Assembly (NCBI GenBank): GCA_945865605.1
Contig: CAMBEL010000011.1
Location: 1-52,470 of the forward strand
Origin: Bifidobacterium breve
GTDB lineage: Bacteria; Actinomycetota; Acidimicrobiia; IMCC26256; JAENVU01
Length of the DNA: 52,470 nt
Reading direction: 5' to 3'
Below the pieces are notes generated by a model. That model ran no database searches. It saw only the letters and a program-made list of their open reading frames with translations, and was not told the origin of the DNA. The position numbers were made by a program, and so were the translations under genes. Positions within the stretch are counted from its first letter, which is position 1, and every line of letters begins with the position of its first letter. Of the stretch, positions 35,249-43,672 are shown one piece after another.

Positions 35249-35290
35249 AGCCCCGAGACTACCGGGCGCACTAGGTATGTGCGGTAACCA

Positions 35291-36610
35291 TTATCCCGGC
35301 AAGACCGACGTCGCTATTTCGCGGTAACGGTTCGCGATGGACACCGGTAGACGGACGCGCACCCGTGTCCCTTCTTCGTCGTGGACTTCTACGAGCACTT
35401 CGCCTTCCCTATAAAGCGCCGCTAAGAGATCACCTCTGTCGTAGGGAACTCGTATCTCTAGAACTTCCTCTAGAACGCGCAGGCATTCTTCGAGGTGTTC
35501 GGTGAACTCCGCCACGCCGTCGCCCGACTTTGCCGAGAGCATCAACGATTCCGGATTACTTCGAAGCAAATCGGCCACTGTTGCCGGATCAGTCGTATCC
35601 GACTTGGTGAACACCAATATCGACGGCAGTTCATCCGCTCCTATCTCGCGAAGAACCATCCGGACTGCGTCGTACTGCGCATCGATATCGGATGATCCCG
35701 AATCAACAAGATGGACAACGAGGTCCACCTCTGCAACCTGTTCCAGAGTCGATCGGAAGGCCTCGACCAGTTGGTGTGGCAATCTCCGAACAAAGCCAAC
35801 CGTGTCCGAACACAACACGGTTGTTCCGCCACCGAGCCGCAAACGACGAATGGTGGGATCCAGGGTCGAGAAGAGCCTGTCCTCCACCAACACATCTGCT
35901 CGGGTAAGGCGGTTGAGCAACGTCGACTTGCCAGCGTTTGTATATCCAACAAGTGCAACAGTTTTCATTCCGCTTTTCTGCCGACTCTTGCGTTGCGTTG
36001 CCCGCGTCTTGCCGAGACGAACGAGGTCGCGTTCGAGCTTGGTGATTCTGCGCTGGATGCGGCGGCGGTCGACTTCTAGTTGCGTCTCACCCGGGCCACG
36101 GGTAGCGATCCCTGCACCCTGTTGTGAAAGCGTTATTCCCCTGCCCCGCAACCGAGGCAATCGATAACGCAATTGAGCCAACTCGACCTGCAACATGCCT
36201 TCCTGGCTTACCGCATGTTGGGCAAAAATATCGAGGATGAGTGCCACGCGGTCCACAACATCGCGTTCGAAGAGTGTTTCAAGATTGCGTTGTTGTGCGG
36301 GAGAAAGCTCGTCGTCAAAAATCACCAGATCGACATCGAGCGCCTCAGCGAGTTCCCGGATTTCCTCCGCCTTGCCCTTGCCGATGTAGGTCGCTGGATC
36401 TGGCGTCGGACGCCGCTGAAGTTCGGAGGCGACCGCGTCTGCACCCGCTGTATCGGCGAGCAATACAAGTTCTTCAAGGCTTGCCTGTGCATCTTCCGCC
36501 CCAGTTGTTCCAGCCCCAGTTCCAACCACCAGAGCTTTTTGGCGAACTACTCCTAGGTCGGTTTCGGTCGCGGTAAGGCGCTTCCGCAGGCGACCAGTTG
36601 CTTCTCCCAC
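35291..36610 (-). CDS. hflX: ribosome-associated GTPase HflX
   Basis: 439-aa GTPase that splits stalled or hibernating 70S ribosomes. The N-terminal HflX domain (TYIGKGKAEEI, FDDELSPAQQRNLE) and coiled-coil linker (GPGETQLEVDRRRIQRRITKLERDL) precede the G domain: G1 GYTNAGKS, G3 DTVGFV, G4 FTKSD. A C-terminal ACT/ferredoxin-like tail ends the protein. The GTG start lies 2 bases after the dapF stop. Conserved neighbour of miaA/miaB in many bacteria. Confidence 0.96.
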   Translation of the reverse strand: MGEATGRLRKRLTATETDLGVVRQKALVVGTGAGTTGAEDAQASLEELVLLADTAGADAVASELQRRPTPDPATYIGKGKAEEIRELAEALDVDLVIFDDELSPAQQRNLETLFERDVVDRVALILDIFAQHAVSQEGMLQVELAQLRYRLPRLRGRGITLSQQGAGIATRGPGETQLEVDRRRIQRRITKLERDLVRLGKTRATQRKSRQKSGMKTVALVGYTNAGKSTLLNRLTRADVLVEDRLFSTLDPTIRRLRLGGGTTVLCSDTVGFVRRLPHQLVEAFRSTLEQVAEVDLVVHLVDSGSSDIDAQYDAVRMVLREIGADELPSILVFTKSDTTDPATVADLLRSNPESLMLSAKSGDGVAEFTEHLEECLRVLEEVLEIRVPYDRGDLLAALYREGEVLVEVHDEEGTRVRVRLPVSIANRYREIATSVLPG

Positions 36611-36612
36611 CC

Positions 36613-37461
36613 CTACGTCCGCCGATCGCGGAGTTCCGAAAGATCTATCTCGCGGTCGAACTGGTGGACGACTGGACCACCAAGTCGAATCCTGCTGCCA
36701 AGGGCGACCGATAGATCGCCACCGCGAACATGCACCGACACTTCATCGCCAACGAGTCCTCGGCGATGCGCGACCGCCGCGCTCGCACAAGCGCCCGTGC
36801 CGCACGACAATGTTTCACCGACACCGCGCTCCCATACGCGCATATCAATCGCGTTGGCCTCGCCTGGCGTGCAAGAAATGAACTCAACATTGGTTCGCGT
36901 CGGGAACCGCACATCGTGTTCCAGAACGGGTCCATGATTGGTGACATCCACTTGCTCCGGATCCTCGACAAGCAAAACCAGATGCGGGTTACCTATTCCT
37001 GCGGCGTCGCCGATGTATTCAACGTCACCGACTATGGCAATGAGATCGAACGATGACGCGGCATCAAGTGGAATCACAGATGGATCAAACGTGACCGCAC
37101 CCATGTCGCATGTTGCGTATCGAACATCGCCTTGCGCATCCAACACAAGATCAAGAGCCCGTCTGCCGCCGCCGGTGTCGACAATCAAGCGGTCTGGTGA
37201 GCCATACCCGGCGCGGCGCGCCGCCCATGCAATACAGCGAGCACCATTGCCACTCATCTCGGCAGATCCGCCATCCGCGTTGAACAGGGTCATCGTTGCG
37301 TCGGAACCGTCGGCGCCCGGCCCCAGCAGCAGGAGGCCGTCCGCTCCGATCCCATGCTGCCTATCGCACAACAACACGGCCTCGGCACCAGCAACCTTGG
37401 CGCGCGTCACGATGAAGTCGTTACCGGTGGCGTGAAGTTTGGAGATCTGAATAGCCGTCAT
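36613..37461 (-). CDS. dapF: diaminopimelate epimerase
   Basis: 282-aa PLP-independent epimerase that converts LL- to meso-diaminopimelate for peptidoglycan and lysine. The two catalytic cysteines are in SGNGARCIAWA and SCGTGACASA, in the two pseudo-symmetric halves; KLHATGNDFIV opens the protein. The ATG at 37461 overlaps the miaA stop by 4 bp. Completes the dapC-D-E-F set in one transcription unit. Confidence 0.96.
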   Translation of the reverse strand: MTAIQISKLHATGNDFIVTRAKVAGAEAVLLCDRQHGIGADGLLLLGPGADGSDATMTLFNADGGSAEMSGNGARCIAWAARRAGYGSPDRLIVDTGGGRRALDLVLDAQGDVRYATCDMGAVTFDPSVIPLDAASSFDLIAIVGDVEYIGDAAGIGNPHLVLLVEDPEQVDVTNHGPVLEHDVRFPTRTNVEFISCTPGEANAIDMRVWERGVGETLSCGTGACASAAVAHRRGLVGDEVSVHVRGGDLSVALGSRIRLGGPVVHQFDREIDLSELRDRRT

Positions 37462-38375
37462 GGTCGACTCCAGAATGCCATCAACTGTGCTTCCAGATCA
37501 CCCATTTTGGCGTCGAACCATTCAATGCGTGGATCACGCCTAAACCACACTCGCTGCCTCCGCGCGAATTTGCGCGTGCGTCTTACGGCGAGGTCGAACG
37601 CCTCGTCAAGACTAAGGCCGCCCTTTGCAAAATGTGAAAGCACTTCTTTGTAGCCAATCGCCTGCTGGGCAGCACGCGACCACCCATTTGGATTTTCCGC
37701 GAGTGTCCGTACCTCGTCCACGAGGCCGGCCGCTCTCATCGTCGAGAACCGAGCGGCAATTCGAACCGTCAAGTTCTCGCTTGTTTCCGACATGCCCGCG
37801 ATACGTACAGGGAACACGGTCTCTCCATATGCCCCCACGCCAGCGCCTTGGGCGGAGAACGGTTTACCTGTCACCTGCATCACCTCAAGCGCGCGAACTA
37901 TTCGCCGCGCGTTTCCCGGTTCAATCCGTGAAGCTGCGACAGGGTCTGCTCCCTGCAAACGCGCATACGCCGCAGTCAATCCAGATTGGGTAGACACTTC
38001 GGCATCGAGCAACGCTCGCAACTCCAGATCTTCGCCAGGAAAATCGAAGTGATCGACCACTGCCTGCAGGTATAGGCCAGTTCCCCCCACAAGCAGTGCG
38101 CGCAGCCCGCGCTGCTCAATATCTGCCACCGCCTCGCGCGCTATGGATTGGGTGCGCGCCGCAGACCATGAATCCCATGGATCTACAACATCGATCAAGT
38201 GGTGTGGAACGGCGGCCTGGTCTGCGGCAGACGGCTTGGCCGTGCCGATATCCATGCCGCGATAGACCTGCATCGAATCAAGCGATACAAGTTCTATATC
38301 GCCAAGCGCGGCGGCGATGCGCATCGCTACGGCGGATTTGCCGATCGCTGTCGGACCTACAAGGGCTAAGTGAAC
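37458..38375 (-). CDS. miaA: tRNA dimethylallyltransferase MiaA (non-canonical start)
   Basis: Adds a dimethylallyl group to A37 of tRNAs reading U-starting codons; product feeds MiaB, encoded just upstream. About 305 aa. Motifs: P-loop GPTAIGKS, DSMQVYRGMDIGTAKP, GGTGLYLQA, RRTRKFARRQRVWFRRD. The first canonical start in frame is ATG 38324, but that would remove the P-loop, which is read in the same frame between the miaB stop (38385-38387) and 38325. There is no ATG, GTG or TTG in that interval. GAGG lies 7 bases before a GTT codon at 38375-38373 (VHLALVGPT), the likely start position, so either an unusual start codon, a sequence error (GTG to GTT) or a recoding event is involved. Confidence 0.85.
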   Translation of the reverse strand, partial: VHLALVGPTAIGKSAVAMRIAAALGDIELVSLDSMQVYRGMDIGTAKPSAADQAAVPHHLIDVVDPWDSWSAARTQSIAREAVADIEQRGLRALLVGGTGLYLQAVVDHFDFPGEDLELRALLDAEVSTQSGLTAAYARLQGADPVAASRIEPGNARRIVRALEVMQVTGKPFSAQGAGVGAYGETVFPVRIAGMSETSENLTVRIAARFSTMRAAGLVDEVRTLAENPNGWSRAAQQAIGYKEVLSHFAKGGLSLDEAFDLAVRRTRKFARRQRVWFRRDPRIEWFDAKMGDLEAQLMAFWSRP

Positions 38376-38384
38376 GGCCGTACC

Positions 38385-39767
38385 TCAGCCCGCAGCTACA
38401 GGAATAAGTACGCGTCGATCCGGAACCGAATCGACTTCCCGTAGTTCCCCGCTCAACCAATACGGAGCCGCATCAACAATTTCTACCTGAGCGAATGACC
38501 CGGGAGTCAATGCCGTTTCGCCCTCCACGAAATGAACAACCTTGTTCTGGCGCGTACGGGCGGCGAGCACTCCGGGATCCTTCTTAGAAGTTCCCTCAAC
38601 CAACACCTCTTCGATTCGACCGATACGCGCTTGGCTTCGCGCAAGAGCATCGCGATCACAGATCTGCGTGAGGCGGTCCATGCGCTCGCGGATTACATCT
38701 TCAGCGATGAGTTCGTCGGTGAGTTCCGCCGCCGGGGTGCCCGGGCGTGGTGAATATACGAATGTGTACGCTGCGTCATATGCGGCTTCTTCCACAACTT
38801 CTAGTGTGCGTTTGAAGTCGTCGTTGGTTTCGCCGGGAAACCCGATAATTAGGTCTGTGGTCACCGCGAGGTCGGGGATCGCAGCGCGCGCTGCAGCCAA
38901 GCGATTCAGGTAACGCTCCGCCGTATATCCCCGGTGCATACGAGCCAATGTGCGATCGCTGCCCGCCTGTAAAGGCAAATGCAAATGTTCACAAACACTT
39001 GGACATTCGGCCATCGCGGCAATTGTCTCCGTGCGCAAGTCCTTCGGGTGCGGAGACGTGAAACGAATGCGCTGTATGCCGTCGATGGCGTCTAGTTCTC
39101 GGAGAAGATCCGCAAACTGCGGACGCCACTGGCCTGCCCCAAGATCACGTCCATACGAATTGACGTTCTGACCGAGCAACGTGATTTCACTAACACCATT
39201 CGCGGCAAGTTCTGCAACCTCGTGCACGACATCGCCGAGGCGTCTACTCACTTCCGGTCCACGGACAATCGGCACAATGCAGAATGCACACGCATTGTCG
39301 CAGCCGATCTGAATGGTCACCCAAGCCCGGTGGTCAACGTTTCTCCTGGCAGGCAACGCCGACGGATAAGCCTCATGCTCATCGAGAATCTCAACGACGG
39401 ACTTACCCGTTCTACGTGCTTCGTTGAGGAGCGCAGGTGCATGCGCGAGGTTGTGCGTTCCAAAAACGACATCGACATGGCCCGCCCGCTCAACAATGAG
39501 GTCCCTGTCCTTCTGGGCCAGACAACCACCGACAGCAATCTGCAGGTCTGGCCGCGTCACTTTGAGGGCCTTCAACCGCCCGATATTTCCGTAGAGCTTG
39601 TTGTCTGCATTTTCCCGAACACAGCAGGTGTTCAAAATCACTACATCGGCTTCTTCGAGCACGGTCGTCTCGACCAGGCCATCGGCAGCCATCAACTCAG
39701 CGAGACGCTCTGAGTCGTGTTCGTTCATCTGGCAACCGAACGTACGGATCAAGAAGCGCCTAGGCAT
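38385..39767 (-). CDS. miaB: tRNA-2-methylthio-N6-dimethylallyladenosine synthase MiaB
   Basis: 460-aa radical-SAM methylthiotransferase. N-terminal UPF0004 cluster cysteines are in RTFGCQMNEHDSE, LNTCCVREN and VGGCLAQ; the radical-SAM cluster is in GCDNACAFC; a TRAM domain closes the protein (EVLVEGTSKKDP ... TPGSFAQVEIVDA). It adds the 2-methylthio group after MiaA. The two genes are in the same reading frame, separated by a single TGA and three codons. First gene of the run that continues to dapE; diverges from the TauE/SafE gene across 86 bases. Confidence 0.96.
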   Translation of the reverse strand: MPRRFLIRTFGCQMNEHDSERLAELMAADGLVETTVLEEADVVILNTCCVRENADNKLYGNIGRLKALKVTRPDLQIAVGGCLAQKDRDLIVERAGHVDVVFGTHNLAHAPALLNEARRTGKSVVEILDEHEAYPSALPARRNVDHRAWVTIQIGCDNACAFCIVPIVRGPEVSRRLGDVVHEVAELAANGVSEITLLGQNVNSYGRDLGAGQWRPQFADLLRELDAIDGIQRIRFTSPHPKDLRTETIAAMAECPSVCEHLHLPLQAGSDRTLARMHRGYTAERYLNRLAAARAAIPDLAVTTDLIIGFPGETNDDFKRTLEVVEEAAYDAAYTFVYSPRPGTPAAELTDELIAEDVIRERMDRLTQICDRDALARSQARIGRIEEVLVEGTSKKDPGVLAARTRQNKVVHFVEGETALTPGSFAQVEIVDAAPYWLSGELREVDSVPDRRVLIPVAAG

Positions 39768-39853
39768 GGCTTCGGATTCTACGACCCCAATAGAGTCTTA
39801 CGAATGGTCGAGTCCGGATCAGGCGAATTGTTGTCTATAGGGGAACCTTCTAC

Positions 39854-40588
39854 GTGCCACTAGACGTAACTGGCTGGGACCTTGCAATCTGCATTGCGAT
39901 CGTTGTGGCTGCTGCCGTTGTTCAGGGGTCCATTGGCTTCGGCATAAACCTTATGGTGGCGCCGGTCATGGCTGTACTGGCGCCAGGATCGGTTCCGGGC
40001 GCCATGGTGCTTCTCTCCCTACCTCTCACAATCACCATGCTTCTCAGGGAGCACCATGCGATCGACTGGTTCGGGGTGCGGTGGATTACGGCTGGTCGCC
40101 TTCCCGGCACGTTGATCGGACTTGTAATTCTTGTAATGGTCTCCGAGTCGATGCTGTCTACCGTCGTCGGAGTCGTGATCATTGCGGGAGTGATCTTGTC
40201 CGTAGTTCATCGTGGTGTTCATGTAAACCGCCACACGGCATTCACGAGCGGCATTGCCGCAGGAACGATGGGTACTGCAGCTGCTGTCGATGGGCCACCA
40301 ATGGCGCTGCTGTACCAACACCACGAAGGGCACACAATCCGCGCGACCCTCGCAGTCTGCTTCGTCATCGGTGCCCTAGTCAGTGCAACCGCTCTCACCG
40401 TCGCTGGCGACCTCACCCTTGAGCAAGTCAAGTTCACGTTGGTTCTGCTTCCGGGGCTGTTGCTGGGCCTCGGAATCAGTCATTTCGTCGCTCCGCGCCT
40501 GCACCCGAACGTCTTGCGTCCCGCAGTTCTCGTGTTCGCCGGCATAGCAGGAGCAGTAGCGATTATGAGCGGCCTCACCTCTTCATGA
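39854..40588 (+). CDS. TauE/SafE-family membrane permease
   Basis: 244-aa integral membrane protein with about eight helices and the two-fold internal repeat of the TauE/SafE family: VVQGSIGFGINLMVAPVMAVLAPG in the first half and GIAAGTMGTAAAVDGPPMALLYQ in the second. Family members export sulphite, sulphoacetate or other small organosulphur anions; the substrate is not visible. The start is GTG at 39854. It converges on recA, with only 22 bases between stops. Confidence 0.9.
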   Translation: MPLDVTGWDLAICIAIVVAAAVVQGSIGFGINLMVAPVMAVLAPGSVPGAMVLLSLPLTITMLLREHHAIDWFGVRWITAGRLPGTLIGLVILVMVSESMLSTVVGVVIIAGVILSVVHRGVHVNRHTAFTSGIAAGTMGTAAAVDGPPMALLYQHHEGHTIRATLAVCFVIGALVSATALTVAGDLTLEQVKFTLVLLPGLLLGLGISHFVAPRLHPNVLRPAVLVFAGIAGAVAIMSGLTSS

Positions 40589-40610
40589 AGTGAGACCGCT
40601 CGTCTCGCTC

Positions 40611-41681
40611 CTAGTTGGTGATCTCTGCTGACTCCTCAGCATCTGCATCTGCATCTGTATCTGCATCTGCGAACTCGGCCTCATCGATTTCTTCCGCTTC
40701 TCCGATGCCGACGGCCTTATGTACTTTCTCGGAGATCTCGACCATCAGATTCACATTGTCTAGCAAGTACTGCTTGGCGTTCTCTCTGCCCTGGCCTAGT
40801 TGCTCGCCCTCATAGGTAAACCAAGCACCCGACTTCTTGACGATGCCTAGGTCCACTCCGATGTCGAGCACCGAACCTTCTCGCGAAATACCTTTGCCAT
40901 ACATGATGTCGAACTCGGCTTGCTTGAACGGCGGCGACACCTTGTTCTTGACGACCTTTACTCTGGTCCGGTTTCCCATTATCTCGGTGCCGTCTTTGAT
41001 CGCTTCGATACGCCGAATATCGAGCCGCACCGACGAATAGAACTTGAGCGCTCGCCCACCAGGGGTGACTTCAGGTGAACCAAACATCACACCGATTTTT
41101 TCGCGCAGTTGGTTGATGAAGATTGCGATAGTGCGCGACTTGTTGAGGTTTCCTGTCAACTTGCGCAGCGCCTGACTCATGAGGCGGGCCTGAAGACCAA
41201 CGTGCGTGTCTCCCATTTCGCCTTCGATCTCGGCACGCGGTACCAGAGCAGCTACCGAGTCAATCACCAACACATCGAGTGCGCCTGAACGAATGAGCAT
41301 GTCGGAAATCTCCAACGCCTGCTCCCCCGTGTCGGGCTGGGAGATCAAAAGGTCATCGACATTGACGCCGATTGCACTCGCATAAACCGGGTCCATCGCG
41401 TGCTCTGCGTCTATGTAGGCGCAGATCCCGCCATTGCGCTGGGCCTCGGCAACGACATGCATCGCCAAGGTCGACTTGCCGGACGACTCAGGCCCGAAGA
41501 TCTCGACTATTCGGCCTCTGGGGAGGCCTCCTATGCCGAGGGCCAGGTCGAGCGCTATGGCCCCCGTTGGGATCGCAGCGATACCCACATGACCGCGTTC
41601 GCCGAGACGCATGATGGCGCCCTTGCCGTAGTTCTTCTCGATCTGCCCGAGGGTCATTTCTAGTGCCTTGTCACGATCCAT
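40611..41681 (-). CDS. recA: recombinase RecA
   Basis: 356-aa DNA strand-exchange ATPase and LexA co-protease. Walker A GPESSGKS at residues 63-70, [19 protein letters not shown] Walker B ([10 protein letters not shown]), L1/L2 DNA-binding loops with [22 protein letters not shown], and [18 protein letters not shown]. The acidic C-terminal tail ([21 protein letters not shown]) is partly encoded by a GCATCT hexanucleotide repeat. GGAGG precedes the ATG. The upstream region holds a LexA box in the promoter and a second damage-type element. Follows thpR on the same strand but has its own promoter. Confidence 0.98.
   Translation of the reverse strand: MDRDKALEMTLGQIEKNYGKGAIMRLGERGHVGIAAIPTGAIALDLALGIGGLPRGRIVEIFGPESSGKSTLAMHVVAEAQRNGGICAYIDAEHAMDPVYASAIGVNVDDLLISQPDTGEQALEISDMLIRSGALDVLVIDSVAALVPRAEIEGEMGDTHVGLQARLMSQALRKLTGNLNKSRTIAIFINQLREKIGVMFGSPEVTPGGRALKFYSSVRLDIRRIEAIKDGTEIMGNRTRVKVVKNKVSPPFKQAEFDIMYGKGISREGSVLDIGVDLGIVKKSGAWFTYEGEQLGQGRENAKQYLLDNVNLMVEISEKVHKAVGIGEAEEIDEAEFADADTDADADAEESAEITN
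40639..40668. repeat. hexanucleotide repeat in the recA acidic tail
   Basis: Five head-to-tail units, four GCATCT and one GTATCT (plus strand), coding for alternating Asp and Ala in the RecA C-terminal tail. In frame, so copy-number change would alter tail length by two residues per unit. Confidence 0.85.
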
Positions 41682-41730
41682 TGTGTGTCCTCCATGGTCT
41701 ACCGGTGGTACCGGCTTTTCGAAATTGGGT

Positions 41731-41776
41731 GGGGGAAGTGCCGTGCAGTGACCCTACGGCAGGGGTGTGACAGTCA
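41731..41776 (-). promoter_or_regulatory. damage-gene element shared with the LysM gene (recA copy); PafBC-like promoter
   Basis: On the minus strand TGACTGTCACACCCC (41776-41762) is followed after 22 bases by ACTTCCCCC (41739-41731). CTGTCACAC, eight bases, then TAGGGT (41756-41751) agrees in spacing and in the TGTCA and TAnnnT parts with the mycobacterial PafBC-type promoter TTGTCRGTG-N8-TAnnnT. It is promoter-proximal to recA, as the RecA-independent promoter is in Mycobacterium tuberculosis recA. Assignment to PafBC is inference. Confidence 0.55.
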
Positions 41777-41828
41777 TATTTGATCGGAGTAAATGGGCTG
41801 TGCTGGACCAAGTAACTTCACGTCCCTT

Positions 41829-41857
41829 ACCTTAGAGCGAACACCCGTTCGATGCAA
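41829..41857 (-). promoter_or_regulatory. distal recA promoter with LexA box in the spacer
   Basis: On the minus strand -35 TTGCAT (41857-41852), 17-bp spacer, -10 TAAGGT (41834-41829). The LexA box fills most of the spacer, an effective place for repression. Predicted start of transcription near 41822, leaving a leader of about 140 bases before recA. Confidence 0.65.
41838..41851. promoter_or_regulatory. LexA (SOS) box of recA
   Basis: CGAACACCCGTTCG, identical to LexA box 1 at lexA, 157 bp upstream of the recA ATG and 19 bp past the thpR stop codon. Confidence 0.88.
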
Positions 41858-41870
41858 GGACCCTCGGCGA

Positions 41871-42428
41871 TTACTTCGGGAGACGCAGCGGAATCCGAGA
41901 AACTTCTGTGTGGACAGCGCCCTTTGATCCGGTCTCGCTCTCGATGAGAACGACCTCTGAAGCCAGCCATTGGGGGCCTACGGCGACACCTTCCAGAACT
42001 TCGACGTCAGGACGCAAATCTGTCGCGCGACGCATTCTCGCAAGCGTGAGGTGCGGACGGAATGCCACCCGATCGCGTCCCCCAACAAACGCGCCACTCG
42101 CATCCTTCACGGCTTCATACAACCGCACGAGCTCTAGAGATGTTTCCATGCCAAGCCAGAACACATCGGCCTTCGCGGGTTGCGGGAACGCGCCAGCGCC
42201 ACGCAATCGAAGTGTGACGGCTTCAATCTCTGCGAGTGAATGTAACAACGCATCGGTCAATGCTTCGGCATTGGCTACCCGGCCATAGAACTGCAGCGTC
42301 ACATGCCACTGTTGCCATGCCGTCCACACAAACCGTCGATCCGTCGAACGTTCTAACAATCCGTCGACAGCATCCAACACCGCTTGCGGCGGAGTGATCG
42401 CGAGAAAGGCGGTATGCAGTGATGTCAC
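41871..42428 (-). CDS. thpR: RNA 2',3'-cyclic phosphodiesterase
   Basis: 185-aa member of the 2H phosphoesterase superfamily. The two HxT motifs are HVTLQFYG (near residue 42) and HLTLARM (near residue 125), in the two lobes of the fold. Opens 2',3'-cyclic phosphates at RNA ends; formerly described as a 2'-5' RNA ligase. Frequently found between cinA and recA in actinobacteria. GTG start overlaps the cinA stop (GTGA). Confidence 0.94.
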   Translation of the reverse strand: MTSLHTAFLAITPPQAVLDAVDGLLERSTDRRFVWTAWQQWHVTLQFYGRVANAEALTDALLHSLAEIEAVTLRLRGAGAFPQPAKADVFWLGMETSLELVRLYEAVKDASGAFVGGRDRVAFRPHLTLARMRRATDLRPDVEVLEGVAVGPQWLASEVVLIESETGSKGAVHTEVSRIPLRLPK

Positions 42429-43669
42429 GCTTCGAGTTCCGCCAACGCGTCAAGGCGCACGCGCAACAGGTTGAGTAATGAGATCGTCGAGAACTGCCTG
42501 ATGCGCTCGCGATCTCCGGGGAGTCGCGTCGAAATGACTTCTACGGGTTGTCCCGGCAACGCAATCGCAAAGAAAACCGTTCCTATGGGTTGGCCGTCTT
42601 GCTCGTCTGGCCCAGCTACGCCCGTGACGGCGATTCCAACATCGGCGCCGAGCACCCCCCGCGCGCCTTGCGCCATCTGCTGGGCACATTCTTCGCTCAC
42701 AACCTTTTCGGCTGTCACCCCCAACACTTCGCGCTTGACATCCGATGCGTATGAGGCGACAGAACCGCGGAACGTCCTGCTCGCGCCCGGAACGCCAGCA
42801 ATGCGAGCACCAATCAGACCTCCTGTGAGCGACTCTGCAACTCCAAGCGTCCATCCCCGCGCTTCCAACCTCTCGAGCACAGCCTGTTCCATTGTTTCTT
42901 CGTCCACCGCAAACACAAGATGCCCAATCACTTCCCGTAGCGCAGTTTCCTCGTTCTCGATCAACGACCGCGCCTCTTCATCAGTCGTTGCCTTCGCAGT
43001 GAGACGTACGACTAGTCCCTCTATCCCGCGTGCCAGGAATGCGATCGTCGGATTCGTCTGCACATCGACGCGGTGAGCGATCATCTCAGCGAGCCCCGAC
43101 TCTGAGACGCCCCATGTCTTTAGGGATCGACTGACGATCGCACTCGACTCGCCCGAACGCTCCAGCAAATCGGGCAAGACTTGTTCGTTGATCATCCGAT
43201 GCATCTCATAGGGCACACCAGGTACGGCGTAGATGATGCGACCATCAATAACCGCGCGCACGCCAGGTGCTGTTCCGATCGGGTTTGGAATCGCGTCGGC
43301 GCCGACAGGAATTTCGGCTTGCCGTAAATTGTTCGCAGGCATATTGGCCGCACGCGTACCGAACATCGCAGCGATCGTCTCGACAAGATCTTCGCGGCGT
43401 TCAAGTTCTACGCCCATGGCAGCCGCTATCGCCTCACGCGTGACGTCGTCCTGCGTCGGTCCCAGTCCTCCACACACAATGAGCGCGTCGGCGTTGGTCA
43501 GCATCTCATTGATCGCTGCCGTCATGCGCCCGAGGTTGTCGCCGACCTTCCGATGTTCCATCGTGTCAATACCCACATCAGCGAGGCGTTCACCTATCCA
43601 ACTGGAGTTGGTATCGACAATCTGTCCGAGTAGTAGTTCGGTACCGATTGCGAGAACATCACAACGCAT
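42425..43669 (-). CDS. cinA: CinA: competence/damage-inducible protein, NMN deamidase domain
   Basis: 414 aa, two domains. N-terminal MoCF-like domain (residues 1-170: IGTELLLGQIVDTNSSWIGERLA, CGGLGPTQDDVTREA) with ADP-ribose pyrophosphatase activity in homologues; C-terminal CinA/PncC domain (from about 255: LGVAESLTGGLIGARIAGVPGASRTFRGSVASYASDVKREVLGV) that deamidates NMN in pyridine nucleotide recycling. Commonly co-transcribed with recA. 3-base gap after pgsA. Confidence 0.96.
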   Translation of the reverse strand: MRCDVLAIGTELLLGQIVDTNSSWIGERLADVGIDTMEHRKVGDNLGRMTAAINEMLTNADALIVCGGLGPTQDDVTREAIAAAMGVELERREDLVETIAAMFGTRAANMPANNLRQAEIPVGADAIPNPIGTAPGVRAVIDGRIIYAVPGVPYEMHRMINEQVLPDLLERSGESSAIVSRSLKTWGVSESGLAEMIAHRVDVQTNPTIAFLARGIEGLVVRLTAKATTDEEARSLIENEETALREVIGHLVFAVDEETMEQAVLERLEARGWTLGVAESLTGGLIGARIAGVPGASRTFRGSVASYASDVKREVLGVTAEKVVSEECAQQMAQGARGVLGADVGIAVTGVAGPDEQDGQPIGTVFFAIALPGQPVEVISTRLPGDRERIRQFSTISLLNLLRVRLDALAELEA

Positions 43670-43672
43670 CCA

